Source of the DNA: Rhizobium lusitanum
GTDB taxonomy: Bacteria; Pseudomonadota; Alphaproteobacteria; Rhizobiales; Rhizobiaceae
Assembly (NCBI RefSeq): GCF_014189535.1
Contig: NZ_CP050308.1
Coordinates: 868,001-932,000 of the forward strand
DNA: 64,000 nt
Direction: 5' to 3'
The stretch's first letter is position 1; the number at the start of each line of letters is the position of its first letter. The translations under genes and the position numbers were made by a program. The notes beneath the pieces were generated by a model. It did no database searches. It was not told the DNA's origin and saw nothing but the letters and a program-made list of their open reading frames with translations. Below, in pieces: positions 56,316-64,000 of this stretch.

Positions 56316-57572
56316 ATGAGCATACAGCGTGAAACGGCGGCTCTCGAGAATTGGAGCACGCGTGCCTACCACCGGCGCTGGCTGCTTGACCAGGCAAGCG
56401 GGCTTTTCGATTTCTTCCAGTATCGCAGCGTCAATCCCAAGGGTGGCTTCTACGATATGGACGATGCCGGCAAACCGCTCGATGCGGTTAATCCCGTGCG
56501 CGGCATTCACTCGACCGCCCGTATGGTTCATTGCTTCGCGATCGGTTCGCTGCTCGGACGACCGGGCTCAGAAGATATTGTCGATCACGGCATCAACTAT
56601 CTTTGGAAACATCATCGCGACACCAAGCACGGCGGCTATGTCTGGTCGCTCAACAATGACGGTCCGGTCGATGCCAGCAAGCAAGGCTATGGCCATGCCT
56701 TCGTGCTGCTCGCCGCCTCCTCCGCCAAGATCATCGGCCATCCGCTCGCTGACGGCATGCTCGCCGATGTCACCGAGATCCTGAATACGAAATTCTGGGA
56801 AGAGAAGCACGGCGCCATCGCCGAGGAATTCAACCAGGATTGGTCGCCGATCGATGGCGGCAGCTATCGCGGCCAGAATTCCAACATGCACCTGACGGAA
56901 GCTTTGATGGCCGCCTTCGAAGCGACCGGCGACAAGGCCTATCTCGACAAGGCGGAAAGCATTGCCGATCTCGTCATCCGCCGCTCCGCCGGTTCTGTCG
57001 GCTGGCGCGTTGCCGAGCACTTCAATGCCGATTGGGTGCTCGACAAGGACTATCGCGGCAACGAGATGTTCCGCCCATCCGGCACGACGCCGGGACATTG
57101 GCTGGAATGGGCGCGCCTGATCCTGCAACTCTGGTCACTCGGCGGCCAGCGGCACGACTGGATGCCGGAGGCCGCAAAAGGCCTGTTCTCCCAATCCATG
57201 TCACTGGGCTGGGACAATAACAAAGGCGGCTTCTTCTATACGCTGGATTGGGCCGACGTGCCAGCCAAGCGTAATAAGCTCTGGTGGCCTGCCAGCGAAG
57301 CCGCCGGTGCTGCGCACTATCTCAACCAGCATCTGCCGAGTGACTTCCACGAGGCGAGCTACCGTAAGATCTGGGGAGCCATCGGCACCTCCTTCATCGA
57401 CCACCGGAATGGCGGCTGGCACGAGGAGCTGACGGAAGACCTCGTTCCCGCCCATACGCTTTTCCCCGGAAAGGGCGACATTTATCACGCCTTGCAGGCG
57501 TGCCTCATCCCCCTATTCCCGGCAACCGGCAGCCTGACGAAAGTCATCGCCGAGGCCGGCGGAAAGATCTGA
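56316..57572 (+). CDS. AGE-family (N-acylglucosamine 2-epimerase/mannose isomerase-like) sugar isomerase
   Basis: The 418-residue protein has an (alpha/alpha)6 barrel pattern: FYDMDDAGKPL, RGIHSTARMVHCFAIGSLLG, WKHHRDTKHGGYVWSLN, GQNSNMHLTEALMAAFEATGD, TPGHWLEWARLILQLW, HEELTEDLVPAHTLFPGKGDIYHALQACLIP. Conserved Arg/His residues (RxxHxxAR, NMHLxEA, PGHxLEW) are the catalytic set of mannose/sulfoquinovose isomerases (ManI/YihS type) as well as AGE. The length is nearer to aldose-ketose isomerases. CAGGAGGATAGC precedes ATG 56316. The substrate is uncertain. Confidence 0.85.
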   Translation: MSIQRETAALENWSTRAYHRRWLLDQASGLFDFFQYRSVNPKGGFYDMDDAGKPLDAVNPVRGIHSTARMVHCFAIGSLLGRPGSEDIVDHGINYLWKHHRDTKHGGYVWSLNNDGPVDASKQGYGHAFVLLAASSAKIIGHPLADGMLADVTEILNTKFWEEKHGAIAEEFNQDWSPIDGGSYRGQNSNMHLTEALMAAFEATGDKAYLDKAESIADLVIRRSAGSVGWRVAEHFNADWVLDKDYRGNEMFRPSGTTPGHWLEWARLILQLWSLGGQRHDWMPEAAKGLFSQSMSLGWDNNKGGFFYTLDWADVPAKRNKLWWPASEAAGAAHYLNQHLPSDFHEASYRKIWGAIGTSFIDHRNGGWHEELTEDLVPAHTLFPGKGDIYHALQACLIPLFPATGSLTKVIAEAGGKI

Positions 57573-57578
57573 GATCTA

Positions 57579-57621
57579 AGGCGGCGCCTGCTTCAAGCCT
57601 AGCGCCGCACTCGTCTTTTTA
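57579..57621. terminator. Terminator between AGE and UPF0303 genes
   Basis: GCGGCGC (57581-57587) and GCGCCGC (57602-57608) form a 7-bp GC stem, followed on the plus strand by a T tract (57616-57620). Confidence 0.55.
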
Positions 57622-58107
57622 CGACAGGTTGAGATTGTGCAGTTCGTGGCCAAGCGTCAGCGCCAGGGCCTCAACGACAAGATTATGGTCTTCACGCTGC
57701 GGGAGACCTGAAACGGTGACGGCACCGATACAGCCCGAACCATTGACGAAGATCGGGAAGCTGCCACCAGATGCGGCGTATTCCGCGCTGGAAAGCCCGT
57801 TGTCCTCGATCGTCTTGCCCTGCTTTTCCAGCCGCAACGTGCTGGCGTAACTGCTACGGAAATAGCGCAGCGCCATATTGCGCTTCCGCCGGATCCAATT
57901 GGAATTGTCCGGCGTCGAACCCGGCAAAGCAATATAGAAAACAGGCATGGAATGCAGCGTGATGTCGATCGCGACCCCGAGATTGCGCTCGCTGGCAAGG
58001 TCATGCAGCAATTTGCCAAGCACCCAGGCGGTTGAAAGATCGAAAGCGTCGAAACGCAGCGTCTCTTCCTGCAATGCGATGCGGCTGAGGTCCTGTTCGA
58101 TCGTCAT
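57619..58107 (-). CDS. UPF0303 / HbpS-like heme-degrading-domain protein
   Basis: The 162-residue single-domain protein has LRFDAFDLSTAWVLGKLLHDLASERNLGVAIDITLH, WIRRKRNMALRYFRSSYASTLRL, and SGGSFPIFVNGSGCIGAVTVSGLPQREDHNLVVEAL, characteristic of UPF0303 (PF03928, GlcG/HbpS-like). Biochemical function is not established; the fold is associated with heme or corrinoid binding. GGAGGAAGG precedes ATG 58107. It stands between convergent AGE and a polysaccharide-type gene and shows no obvious link to either. Confidence 0.82.
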   Translation of the reverse strand: MTIEQDLSRIALQEETLRFDAFDLSTAWVLGKLLHDLASERNLGVAIDITLHSMPVFYIALPGSTPDNSNWIRRKRNMALRYFRSSYASTLRLEKQGKTIEDNGLSSAEYAASGGSFPIFVNGSGCIGAVTVSGLPQREDHNLVVEALALTLGHELHNLNLS

Positions 58108-58167
58108 GAAAATCCTTCCTCCAAAATTCGGTCGGCCTATCAAACGCGGGCAAAGCGATTTGTCTAC

Positions 58168-59106
58168 CTATCTCTTCGGCATCTCGAAACCGAGATGCCA
58201 TTTCTGGCCGAGCACGAGATCGTAGTTTTCAGGCTCGAAAGCCTCGAAGCCGCCACCGGGATAAAAGGTCAGCTCGCCAACATAGACCCAGTCAGCAGAA
58301 GCATAGAGATCGACGCGGACAAAATCGATGTCGCGGGCAATCGTCTCGGCAATGTGAATCATTTCATCAAGCCGCGATGGTCGAGCCACCTCGCCCGGAT
58401 AGAGGCCAAGATAGTCAGGATCGTAGAACGGCAGCTTCTGCCATTCAGGCGTATAATTGCAGGAATAGCCTCGACCATTTTCACGGATGTCGATCTCGAT
58501 ATGCGAGACCTTGCCGTTGAACGTGAAAAGCCGGTAGTCCCAGGGAACGTGCCCGTCGGCAAGCAACATGGTCTCGATGAGAATGCGAGGTTCAACCCGG
58601 CTATACGCCCACTCCCTATTGTAGGAGGCATGGTCGATCGCCATCCACTCGGTTGAAGGATCGTCCTTGAGCAACTGCTCGATATCGCGCTGCCCATGGA
58701 GAAACCGGCCGACGCCGCTCGCATGCGTCGGCTTGACGACGGCCGGCAAAGTGATGACGGACCAATCGAGCTTGGAAAGATCGCTGCCAACCCATTGCGT
58801 GGGAATGACATATTGGCCGCCGACTCGCTCGGCAATCAGCGTCTTAGCCCCGGCCTTGTCGACGAAACGCGGAAACAGCGGATTGCGGTCGTAGAGCTTG
58901 CGAGCCTGGATCTTATCGGTGAAAGTCCGCGGCGATGTCAGGTTGGGGAACTTGCCGCGAATGACGAAATATTTGAGTGCGCAATAGGGCTTGTCCGGCA
59001 GCGGGGACATCAGGCGCCAGAGCAAGTTGCGCGCGCGTTCACCCAATCCCTTCTGCAAATATCCGGGAATGAGGAATGCATCTCGTTCGGCAGTCTTATC
59101 CGTCAC
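58168..59106 (-). CDS. TupA-like ATP-grasp protein of polysaccharide clusters
   Basis: The protein (312 residues from GTG 59106) shows FTDKIQARKLYDRNPLFPRFVDKAGAKTLIAERVG, an ATP-grasp lid LPAVVKPTHASG, AYSRVEPRILIETMLL, and VPWDYRLFTFNGKVSHIEIDIRENGRG. The late FVRVDLYASADWVYVGELTFYPGGGFEAFEPENYD carries metal and ATP ligands. TupA-like ATP-grasp proteins occur in capsule and teichuronopeptide loci and may ligate amino acids to polysaccharides. GAGG 8 bases before GTG 59106 favours this start; TTG at 59127 is possible. It is divergent from the flippase gene. Confidence 0.8.
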   Translation of the reverse strand: MTDKTAERDAFLIPGYLQKGLGERARNLLWRLMSPLPDKPYCALKYFVIRGKFPNLTSPRTFTDKIQARKLYDRNPLFPRFVDKAGAKTLIAERVGGQYVIPTQWVGSDLSKLDWSVITLPAVVKPTHASGVGRFLHGQRDIEQLLKDDPSTEWMAIDHASYNREWAYSRVEPRILIETMLLADGHVPWDYRLFTFNGKVSHIEIDIRENGRGYSCNYTPEWQKLPFYDPDYLGLYPGEVARPSRLDEMIHIAETIARDIDFVRVDLYASADWVYVGELTFYPGGGFEAFEPENYDLVLGQKWHLGFEMPKR

Positions 59107-59199
59107 GGCAGCGGCCTCAAATTTCAACTTGAACGCTAGTAAAAAGTATCAGTCCGCCTTTAACACAAGGTTATGAGACTGCCCTCATGATTGATTGTC

Positions 59200-60708
59200 A
59201 TGAGTGCCTATACATCCAATCTCTTAAAAAGCTCGCTGATCAGCTTGGCGGCGACTGTGATTTCGCTTGCGGCCGGCTTTGCCAGCAGCGTCATCGCCGC
59301 GCGTCTGCTCGGTCCCGCCGGCTCAGGCAAGGTCGCCTATGCGCTCTGGATCGCGACATCCGCCACTGCCTTGGCCGATATGGGCCTGCCCCAGACATTG
59401 CTGCGCAATGCCGGCGCTCTTTCGGGTGAAGGCGGCGCCTGGAAGGCATTGGTGCGCTCAGCATTCCGCAGTTTCATGATATCCGTTGCCATGGTGGGAA
59501 CCGGCATCCTCTTTTATGCCGTGATCACCTATACCTATCGCGATGCGCGGCACGCCTGGTTCTGGGTCGTGACGGCGTTGCTGTTCCTGAGCTACGCGTT
59601 CTACGTCTTTTCAACCGCCATCGCTCGCGGTCGCAATCGCTTCGGACAAACGGCGCGCAGCACGGTCGTCGGTGGCACTCTCCAGATTCCCCTCGTCTTC
59701 GCAGGCGCCTGGCTGCTCGGCCCCACGGGGGCGCTGATCGGCTATGTTGCTCGCTATCTGCCGCAAGCATTGCACCTGCGCAGTTATATCGACCGTAACG
59801 TCCCTGCTTCGAGCGGAGCGTTGACGCCAGAAATGCACCGCTATGGCCGCTACATGTGGCTAAGCGACCTCATAGAGATCCTGGTACTGTCTCGCATCGA
59901 ATTCCTGTTTCTCGGCTTCTTCTTCTCGGCGACCGGCATCGGCTATTTCGCAGCGGGCCTCGGTCTCGCCGGACTGATCGAGCAAGTCATGCTGCAGATC
60001 TCGCCGGCGCTGATCGTCAGCTTTACGGACGCCCATGCGAAGGGGGATCGGCAGTCGTTGCAGGCGACCTATGGGCGCGTCATCCGTATGGTGGCCCTCG
60101 TCATGCTGCCCATCAGTTTCGGCGGTGCGATCATCATGCCAGACCTGATGCCGCTCATCTTCGGCAATGCCTTCGAGCCTGCTATTCCGGCCGCAGCAAC
60201 ACTGCTTGCCTTCGTCTGGCTTGCCGGCCTTTCGGTCATTCCCTGGGGCATGATCAGCGCTTCCGGGCGCAGTGATCTGCTGTTGCGCGTACAGATTATC
60301 TGCGGCTTGCTGACTGTGCTGTTGCTTGCCGCCTTGGTGCCGCTGTCGGGCCTCGAGGGCGCGGCAATCGCCCGCGCGACGATCACCACGCTGACCTTTG
60401 TCCTGCTCGCCTGGACCGCATGGAAGAGCGCCCATGCCGCCATTCCGCTTGAGGCGCTGGCAAGGACGATATTTGCAGCCGTCATTTGCGCCACTACAGC
60501 CGGTGTCGCCGTCTATTATCTCGATGGCCTCGTGGCAATCATAACGGCCATTCCCGCTGGTGCGATCGCCTACCTGCTGGCGGTCCGCATGCTGCGTCTG
60601 GTGGAGGCGAGCGATAGCCGATTGCTGATGGATACGATCGGCGGCAAGCTGCCTGGACCGGCCCGCCCGCTGGTCTACGGCTTGCTAGCCTTCCTCGCGC
60701 CACGCTGA
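59200..60708 (+). CDS. Polysaccharide flippase (Wzx/MATE-like)
   Basis: The 502-residue integral membrane protein has about 12-14 hydrophobic segments. The N-terminus LKSSLISLAATVISLAAGFASSVIAARLLGPAGSGKVAYALWIAT is typical of Wzx-type oligosaccharide flippases, which move lipid-linked repeat units across the inner membrane. ATG 59200 was preferred to TTG 59191; no strong ribosome site is seen for either. It converges with the glycosyltransferase gene, leaving only 5 bp between stops. Confidence 0.87.
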   Translation: MSAYTSNLLKSSLISLAATVISLAAGFASSVIAARLLGPAGSGKVAYALWIATSATALADMGLPQTLLRNAGALSGEGGAWKALVRSAFRSFMISVAMVGTGILFYAVITYTYRDARHAWFWVVTALLFLSYAFYVFSTAIARGRNRFGQTARSTVVGGTLQIPLVFAGAWLLGPTGALIGYVARYLPQALHLRSYIDRNVPASSGALTPEMHRYGRYMWLSDLIEILVLSRIEFLFLGFFFSATGIGYFAAGLGLAGLIEQVMLQISPALIVSFTDAHAKGDRQSLQATYGRVIRMVALVMLPISFGGAIIMPDLMPLIFGNAFEPAIPAAATLLAFVWLAGLSVIPWGMISASGRSDLLLRVQIICGLLTVLLLAALVPLSGLEGAAIARATITTLTFVLLAWTAWKSAHAAIPLEALARTIFAAVICATTAGVAVYYLDGLVAIITAIPAGAIAYLLAVRMLRLVEASDSRLLMDTIGGKLPGPARPLVYGLLAFLAPR

Positions 60709-60713
60709 GGCGT

Positions 60714-61925
60714 TTACTTCGTTTCGAAGGCAGCGTCGAGCGTTTGCCGGGCCACATCATCCCAGGTCAAAATCCCTTCGCGAAACGCCGGTGAACGCTG
60801 CATTGCCAGCGCCATATCGATCTTCTCTCGCCAGGCGGTTTCGCCGTCCAGTCGATAGGCGATAGCATTGGCGCGGGTGAAAGGGATCAGGTCGGGCAAG
60901 AGGATAGGCAAGCCGCAATAGCTGTATTGCGCAAGCTTCAGGCTCGACTCCGCCAGATAGATCTCGTCCCGCGTCAACCGGTAAGGCGCGATACCAAAAT
61001 CCGCGTGCTGCAGAAACGGTACGATGCTTTCGAAATCGCGCTCGCCATAGACCGTGATATTTGGCGGCGCAGAACCGCGCCAATCTGCGCCGAAGACGTG
61101 AAAAATGACGTCCGGCGCCGCCGCCGCCATCGCGGCAACCGTAGTCTCATCGAACAGCATATTACCGATGGAGACGGCATTACGGCTGCCTGGAGGATAC
61201 GGTGATGGTTGCACGCGATCGAGCAGAACCGCATCGACGCCCTGTGGTATAACCCGCACGCGCCCACCGTATGGTAGCAGTGCGCCAAGGCGCTCAGAGG
61301 GCACGCAGACCGTACCGAAACGTCCAATCGCGGCCGCCTGCATATCTTGCAACACGGGTGCTGCGCCGACGCTTCGGAGCAGGTCGCGACAGAAATAGAG
61401 GGTTCGTGCCCCGGGATTGAGCTTCTTGATGTAGTCGAAGAAGGCAAGCGCTGAACCGCTTTCAATCACCACAAGATCGGCTGCGGCAAGAGTGCTGCGG
61501 GCAAAGCGCGGCAGGTAATTGCCGTAGAGCCGGAAAAGCATTCCATTCGCTGCGTTCAGAATACGGTTGCCGGAACTAAAGGCATGCAATGGTGGCAGGT
61601 AGGCACCCGCCCGGAGATTCGGTGCGACCGTCTCGAACCTGTTCGCCTGGCGTTCCGACATCGCCCGAAAGCGCGCGCGATCCTTCAGCAGGGTCAGCCG
61701 ACTGTGACCAATCGTCAGGAAATGAACATCATGTCCCTGCTCCGCCCAGCGAGACGCCACGAAATGGACTGACGCCTTGCGGTAGCCACGCAGAAAGACA
61801 TGCGACGTCAGAATGACGATCTTTCGTCCCGGCCCGACGCCGTCTTCTGCCGCCGCTCCTTTTTCCAGGTCTGTCACGGGCAACCCCAACTGCGATTCTC
61901 GATCGGCCTCGCTCATGGCCAACAT
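60714..61925 (-). CDS. GumK-like glycosyltransferase (GT-B fold)
   Basis: The 403-residue protein has an N-terminal acceptor domain (KIVILTSHVFLRGYRKASVHFVASRWAEQGHDVHFLTIGHSRLTLLKDRARF), a central VVIESGSALAFFDYIKKLNPGARTLYFCRDLL, and a C-terminal donor domain with GTVCVPSERLGALLPYGGRVRVIPQGVD and ADFGIAPYRLTRDEIYLAESSLKLAQYSYCGLPIL. This matches GumK-type GT70, which adds glucuronic acid in exopolysaccharide assembly. No membrane span is evident. ATG 61925 and ATG 61916 are both possible starts. Confidence 0.82.
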   Translation of the reverse strand: MLAMSEADRESQLGLPVTDLEKGAAAEDGVGPGRKIVILTSHVFLRGYRKASVHFVASRWAEQGHDVHFLTIGHSRLTLLKDRARFRAMSERQANRFETVAPNLRAGAYLPPLHAFSSGNRILNAANGMLFRLYGNYLPRFARSTLAAADLVVIESGSALAFFDYIKKLNPGARTLYFCRDLLRSVGAAPVLQDMQAAAIGRFGTVCVPSERLGALLPYGGRVRVIPQGVDAVLLDRVQPSPYPPGSRNAVSIGNMLFDETTVAAMAAAAPDVIFHVFGADWRGSAPPNITVYGERDFESIVPFLQHADFGIAPYRLTRDEIYLAESSLKLAQYSYCGLPILLPDLIPFTRANAIAYRLDGETAWREKIDMALAMQRSPAFREGILTWDDVARQTLDAAFETK

Positions 61926-62207
61926 TCAAATCGTTGATTCAAGCTGCGGCGACGAACCTTCATGTTCGGGGCGCTGATATCCGCAGGCAAAGCCCAATAT
62001 GGATCATATGAACCGGAAAGCGTCTAACGGGCGGTTAAAGTGGAATTATTAAATCAGATAATCGATATGTGAAACTCCGCCGGAGCCGCCAGATATCGGA
62101 CCGGCCATACTGGGTCACAACATCGCGAAGCACCCTCCTCTTGCCCACAGAAGACGAACAGGTCATTGATAGCACTCGATGATCACCCGCCGCAGGAGTT
62201 CTCCGTC

Positions 62208-63179
62208 ATGAACGCGAAATATGCACTGCCCGCCCTTTTGGCCTGCACTTGCACCAGCGCCATGACCCCGGCCTTGGCCAAGGATCCCGCCCAATTGGTT
62301 CTTCGCGACGGTTTCGACGGTACCGATTTCGATCCGGCAGGCCATCTCTACTATCGCGATAATTCCGAACAGAAGGCCGGCACGGTCGAATTCCAATCGG
62401 AGGTGAAGCGCAACGGCACGGGCGCGCTGAAACTCAGCGTCAAGCCACTCTGCGCGCCAGGCAAGGCGAATTGCAGCGAAAGAGCGGAAATCTGGGAGCG
62501 CACCAAATATCGCGTCCCCTATGATCAAGGGGTTTGGTACGGCTTTGCGGTCAAATTCGCCGATCCCATTCCGTCAGGCGATCATCGCTATCTCATTGCG
62601 CAATGGAAGCGAGAGATTGGACCTACGGCAAAGGGTGATTTTAGTCCCTTCCTGGCGCTGCGGCTGAACAACGGCAAGCTCTTCGCGACGGTCGAAACCA
62701 ACTATGTCCCCCCGCCAAAGACCTATTCCCGCGATGGGACAAAGGCCTGTGACGGCAACCAGACACCCGTCTGGTTTCGCTCGGACACCAACCAGATGCG
62801 AGCGCTGGTCGCGACCGACAGCAATTGGGGCAAGGACGACGGCCAGGAATTTACCGGCTGCACCAGCGCCATCACCGTGACCGACCATGGCAACAAGTTG
62901 CCGACGCCGGATTCCGGCTGGATCGACTTCGCCATCTATACCAAGCCAGGCCCCGATGGCACCGGCCATATCGAGCTATTCGCCAACGATAAATGGATCG
63001 TCACCATCAAGGGACACATAGGCCATGCCGACAAGGGACTGGGCAAGAACCAGTATTTCAAGTTCGGCCCCTATCGTGCCGCCGACACGACGGAATGGAC
63101 GCTTTACTACGACGATTTCCGCCGATCCCCCAACTGCGCCGATGTGTTGTCGGATCCGAGTCTCTGCCCGATGAAGTGA
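62208..63179 (+). CDS. Secreted polysaccharide lyase (PF14099-like)
   Basis: The 323-residue protein has a signal peptide (MNAKYALPALLACTCTSAMT to PALAK). A beta-jelly-roll lyase domain follows: LRDGFDGTDFDPAGHLYY, SVKPLCAPGKANCSERAEIWERTKY, QGVWYGFAVKFADPIPSGDHRYLIAQWKRE, and GHIELFANDKWIVTIKGHIGH. The family includes heparin/glucuronan-type lyases that cut uronic-acid polymers by beta-elimination, so a glucuronate polymer made by the neighbouring GumK-like enzyme is a plausible substrate. AGGAG lies about 10 bases before ATG 62208. Confidence 0.83.
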   Translation: MNAKYALPALLACTCTSAMTPALAKDPAQLVLRDGFDGTDFDPAGHLYYRDNSEQKAGTVEFQSEVKRNGTGALKLSVKPLCAPGKANCSERAEIWERTKYRVPYDQGVWYGFAVKFADPIPSGDHRYLIAQWKREIGPTAKGDFSPFLALRLNNGKLFATVETNYVPPPKTYSRDGTKACDGNQTPVWFRSDTNQMRALVATDSNWGKDDGQEFTGCTSAITVTDHGNKLPTPDSGWIDFAIYTKPGPDGTGHIELFANDKWIVTIKGHIGHADKGLGKNQYFKFGPYRAADTTEWTLYYDDFRRSPNCADVLSDPSLCPMK

Positions 63180-63305
63180 GGATTTCCGCATATATTGCCG
63201 CCTGCGGCGGCGGAAAACATTGTCGGGTTAATTCAGAATTTCCTTGAATTCGGCTGAACTTTTTGCCTCTCGCGGGTTATGCCTTATTCAGAGGAGACCA
63301 ACGAG

Positions 63306-63602
63306 ATGCTCACCACTCATCGCGATTGCAAACATCACGTTAAGAAAAACGCTATTCCTTCGCTTGGCGAAATCGAAGGTCGTGTCGCAGTCCTCGAAGT
63401 TGTCGCCCAGTCCGCCCTGACGCATGTTTTTTACGAGGGTCATGTCGATCTCGACGCCACGTTGTTGGTGGAAATTCGTAGAGCCATGCATCACAAATGC
63501 AGGGAATTGAAACTCGATGGCGAGGACACCGCCTCCGCGCTCTCCTATGCAGAGGAGTTGATAGAGGCAGCGGTAGAGGCCTCGCATCCGGTCCATCAAT
63601 GA
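63306..63602 (+). CDS. Hypothetical protein
   Basis: The 98-residue soluble, mostly helical protein begins MLTTHRDCKHHVKKNAIPSL and contains GEIEGRVAVLEVVAQSALTHVFYEGHVDLDATLLVEIRRAMHHKCRELKLDG. No family recognised. AGAGGAG lies 9 bases before ATG 63306; an ATG at 63279 is also in frame. Its stop overlaps the start of the next small gene (ATGA, 63599-63602). Confidence 0.65.
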   Translation: MLTTHRDCKHHVKKNAIPSLGEIEGRVAVLEVVAQSALTHVFYEGHVDLDATLLVEIRRAMHHKCRELKLDGEDTASALSYAEELIEAAVEASHPVHQ

Positions 63603-63745
63603 TGCCTTCACGGCCGCGATTTATACTTTTCATTATGGTGGGGCTGGCCGTTGTACTCGGCGTCCTGCTGTTTGCTGTGCCACACAATGGCAAGGACGGA
63701 TTCGAAAATCCGGCGCCGCACGCGCCAGACCAGAAACCACAATAG
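63599..63745 (+). CDS. 48-residue hypothetical membrane protein
   Basis: From ATG 63599, overlapping the previous stop, the product is MMPSRPRFILFIMVGLAVVL followed by GVLLFAVPHNGKDGFENPAP and a proline-rich tail. One membrane span is predicted (about 8-27), with a short polar C-terminus. No family recognised. The overlap supports translational coupling to the 98-residue protein. Confidence 0.55.
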   Translation: MMPSRPRFILFIMVGLAVVLGVLLFAVPHNGKDGFENPAPHAPDQKPQ

Positions 63746-63903
63746 CCTCTTTCGCAAGCACCTGTGCCAATACGAAACTCGGCCTGTATCATATCAGGCT
63801 GACGTTAACGTCGGCACGCGAAGTTGATTGCAAACTTCCGAAATCAAAGCAGTCTCTGCCCCGCCCCCGCTCAAGTCTGAGCTTCCAACACACGGTGTAG
63901 CGA

Positions 63904-64000
63904 ATGTCTATGATGGTCAACTCGCCCCTTTATCCCGACGATGTCGACATCCTCGCCAGCGCACTCTACGCTTGGTGCGCGGAACGCAACGTCAAACTGC
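63904..64000 (+). CDS. Hypothetical protein, N-terminal fragment
   Basis: An open frame from ATG 63904 (MSMMVNSPLYPDDVDILASA, then LYAWCAERNVKL) runs off the right edge. At 32 residues it is too short to classify, and there is no strong ribosome site. Composition and codon use look coding. Confidence 0.5.
   Translation, partial: MSMMVNSPLYPDDVDILASALYAWCAERNVKL

Overview
The window looks like the chromosome of a Rhizobiaceae alphaproteobacterium, most likely Rhizobium. The support is a high-GC sequence with rhizobial-type genes: mraZ-rsmH, class A RNase P RNA, BtaA/BtaB for DGTS betaine lipid, a SahR-type ArsR-methyltransferase beside metF, RibH2 behind an FMN riboswitch, PPi-dependent phosphofructokinase and UPF0303. 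Most genes are ordinary chromosomal genes. I see no insertion sequence, prophage, integrase, tRNA or CRISPR array.

Layout. 0-5.4 kb: start of the division/cell-wall (dcw) cluster read leftward (mraZ, rsmH) with MraZ boxes, rnpB, a sarcosine-oxidase-like flavoenzyme, a lytic transglycosylase, and a TerB/J-domain protein coupled to an AmpD-type amidase. 5.7-15 kb: pfp, LysE exporter, a lipoprotein transglycosylase, a serine beta-lactamase-like hydrolase, btaAB behind a Pho-box-like repeat, a GH25 lipoprotein, an MltB-type transglycosylase and a 25-residue membrane peptide. 15-19.8 kb: metF and sahR, ettA, RNase T2. 20-26.5 kb: a four-gene operon (lysophospholipase-like hydrolase, EamA transporter, CaiB CoA-transferase, TPP enzyme), then RidA, a DUF442 phosphatase-like protein and an aldose-epimerase-like protein. 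26.7-28.2 kb: an L,D-transpeptidase.

28.3-35 kb: a five-gene leftward cluster (Fe-alcohol dehydrogenase, aldehyde dehydrogenase, glutamine-synthetase-like ligase, APC permease, N-formylglutamate-amidohydrolase-like enzyme) that reads as a gamma-glutamylation route for an amine or amino alcohol. An RpiR-type regulator is divergent from it and is followed by an iron/polyamine-type ABC importer (36.2-40.1 kb). 40.2-44.5 kb: FMN riboswitch with ribH2, two VOC proteins, a PhnF-like GntR regulator with a methyltransferase, and a tautomerase/TetR divergent pair with repeated operator half-sites. 44.6-52.2 kb: a sugar ABC importer with a Gfo/Idh oxidoreductase, divergent from a BadF-type amino-sugar kinase and a NagR-like GntR regulator. 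52.3-57.6 kb: metH and an AGE-family sugar isomerase. 57.6-63.2 kb: UPF0303, then polysaccharide genes (TupA-like ATP-grasp, flippase, GumK-like glycosyltransferase, polysaccharide lyase). Small unknown genes close the window.

The clearest regulatory link is a perfect ATAAAGATATCTTTAT palindrome in front of both sahR-metF (17.1 kb) and metH (56.1 kb). It ties two methionine-cycle loci 39 kb apart into one probable SahR regulon. Peptidoglycan enzymes are notably frequent: three transglycosylases, one amidase, one GH25 muramidase, one L,D-transpeptidase, and the dcw start.
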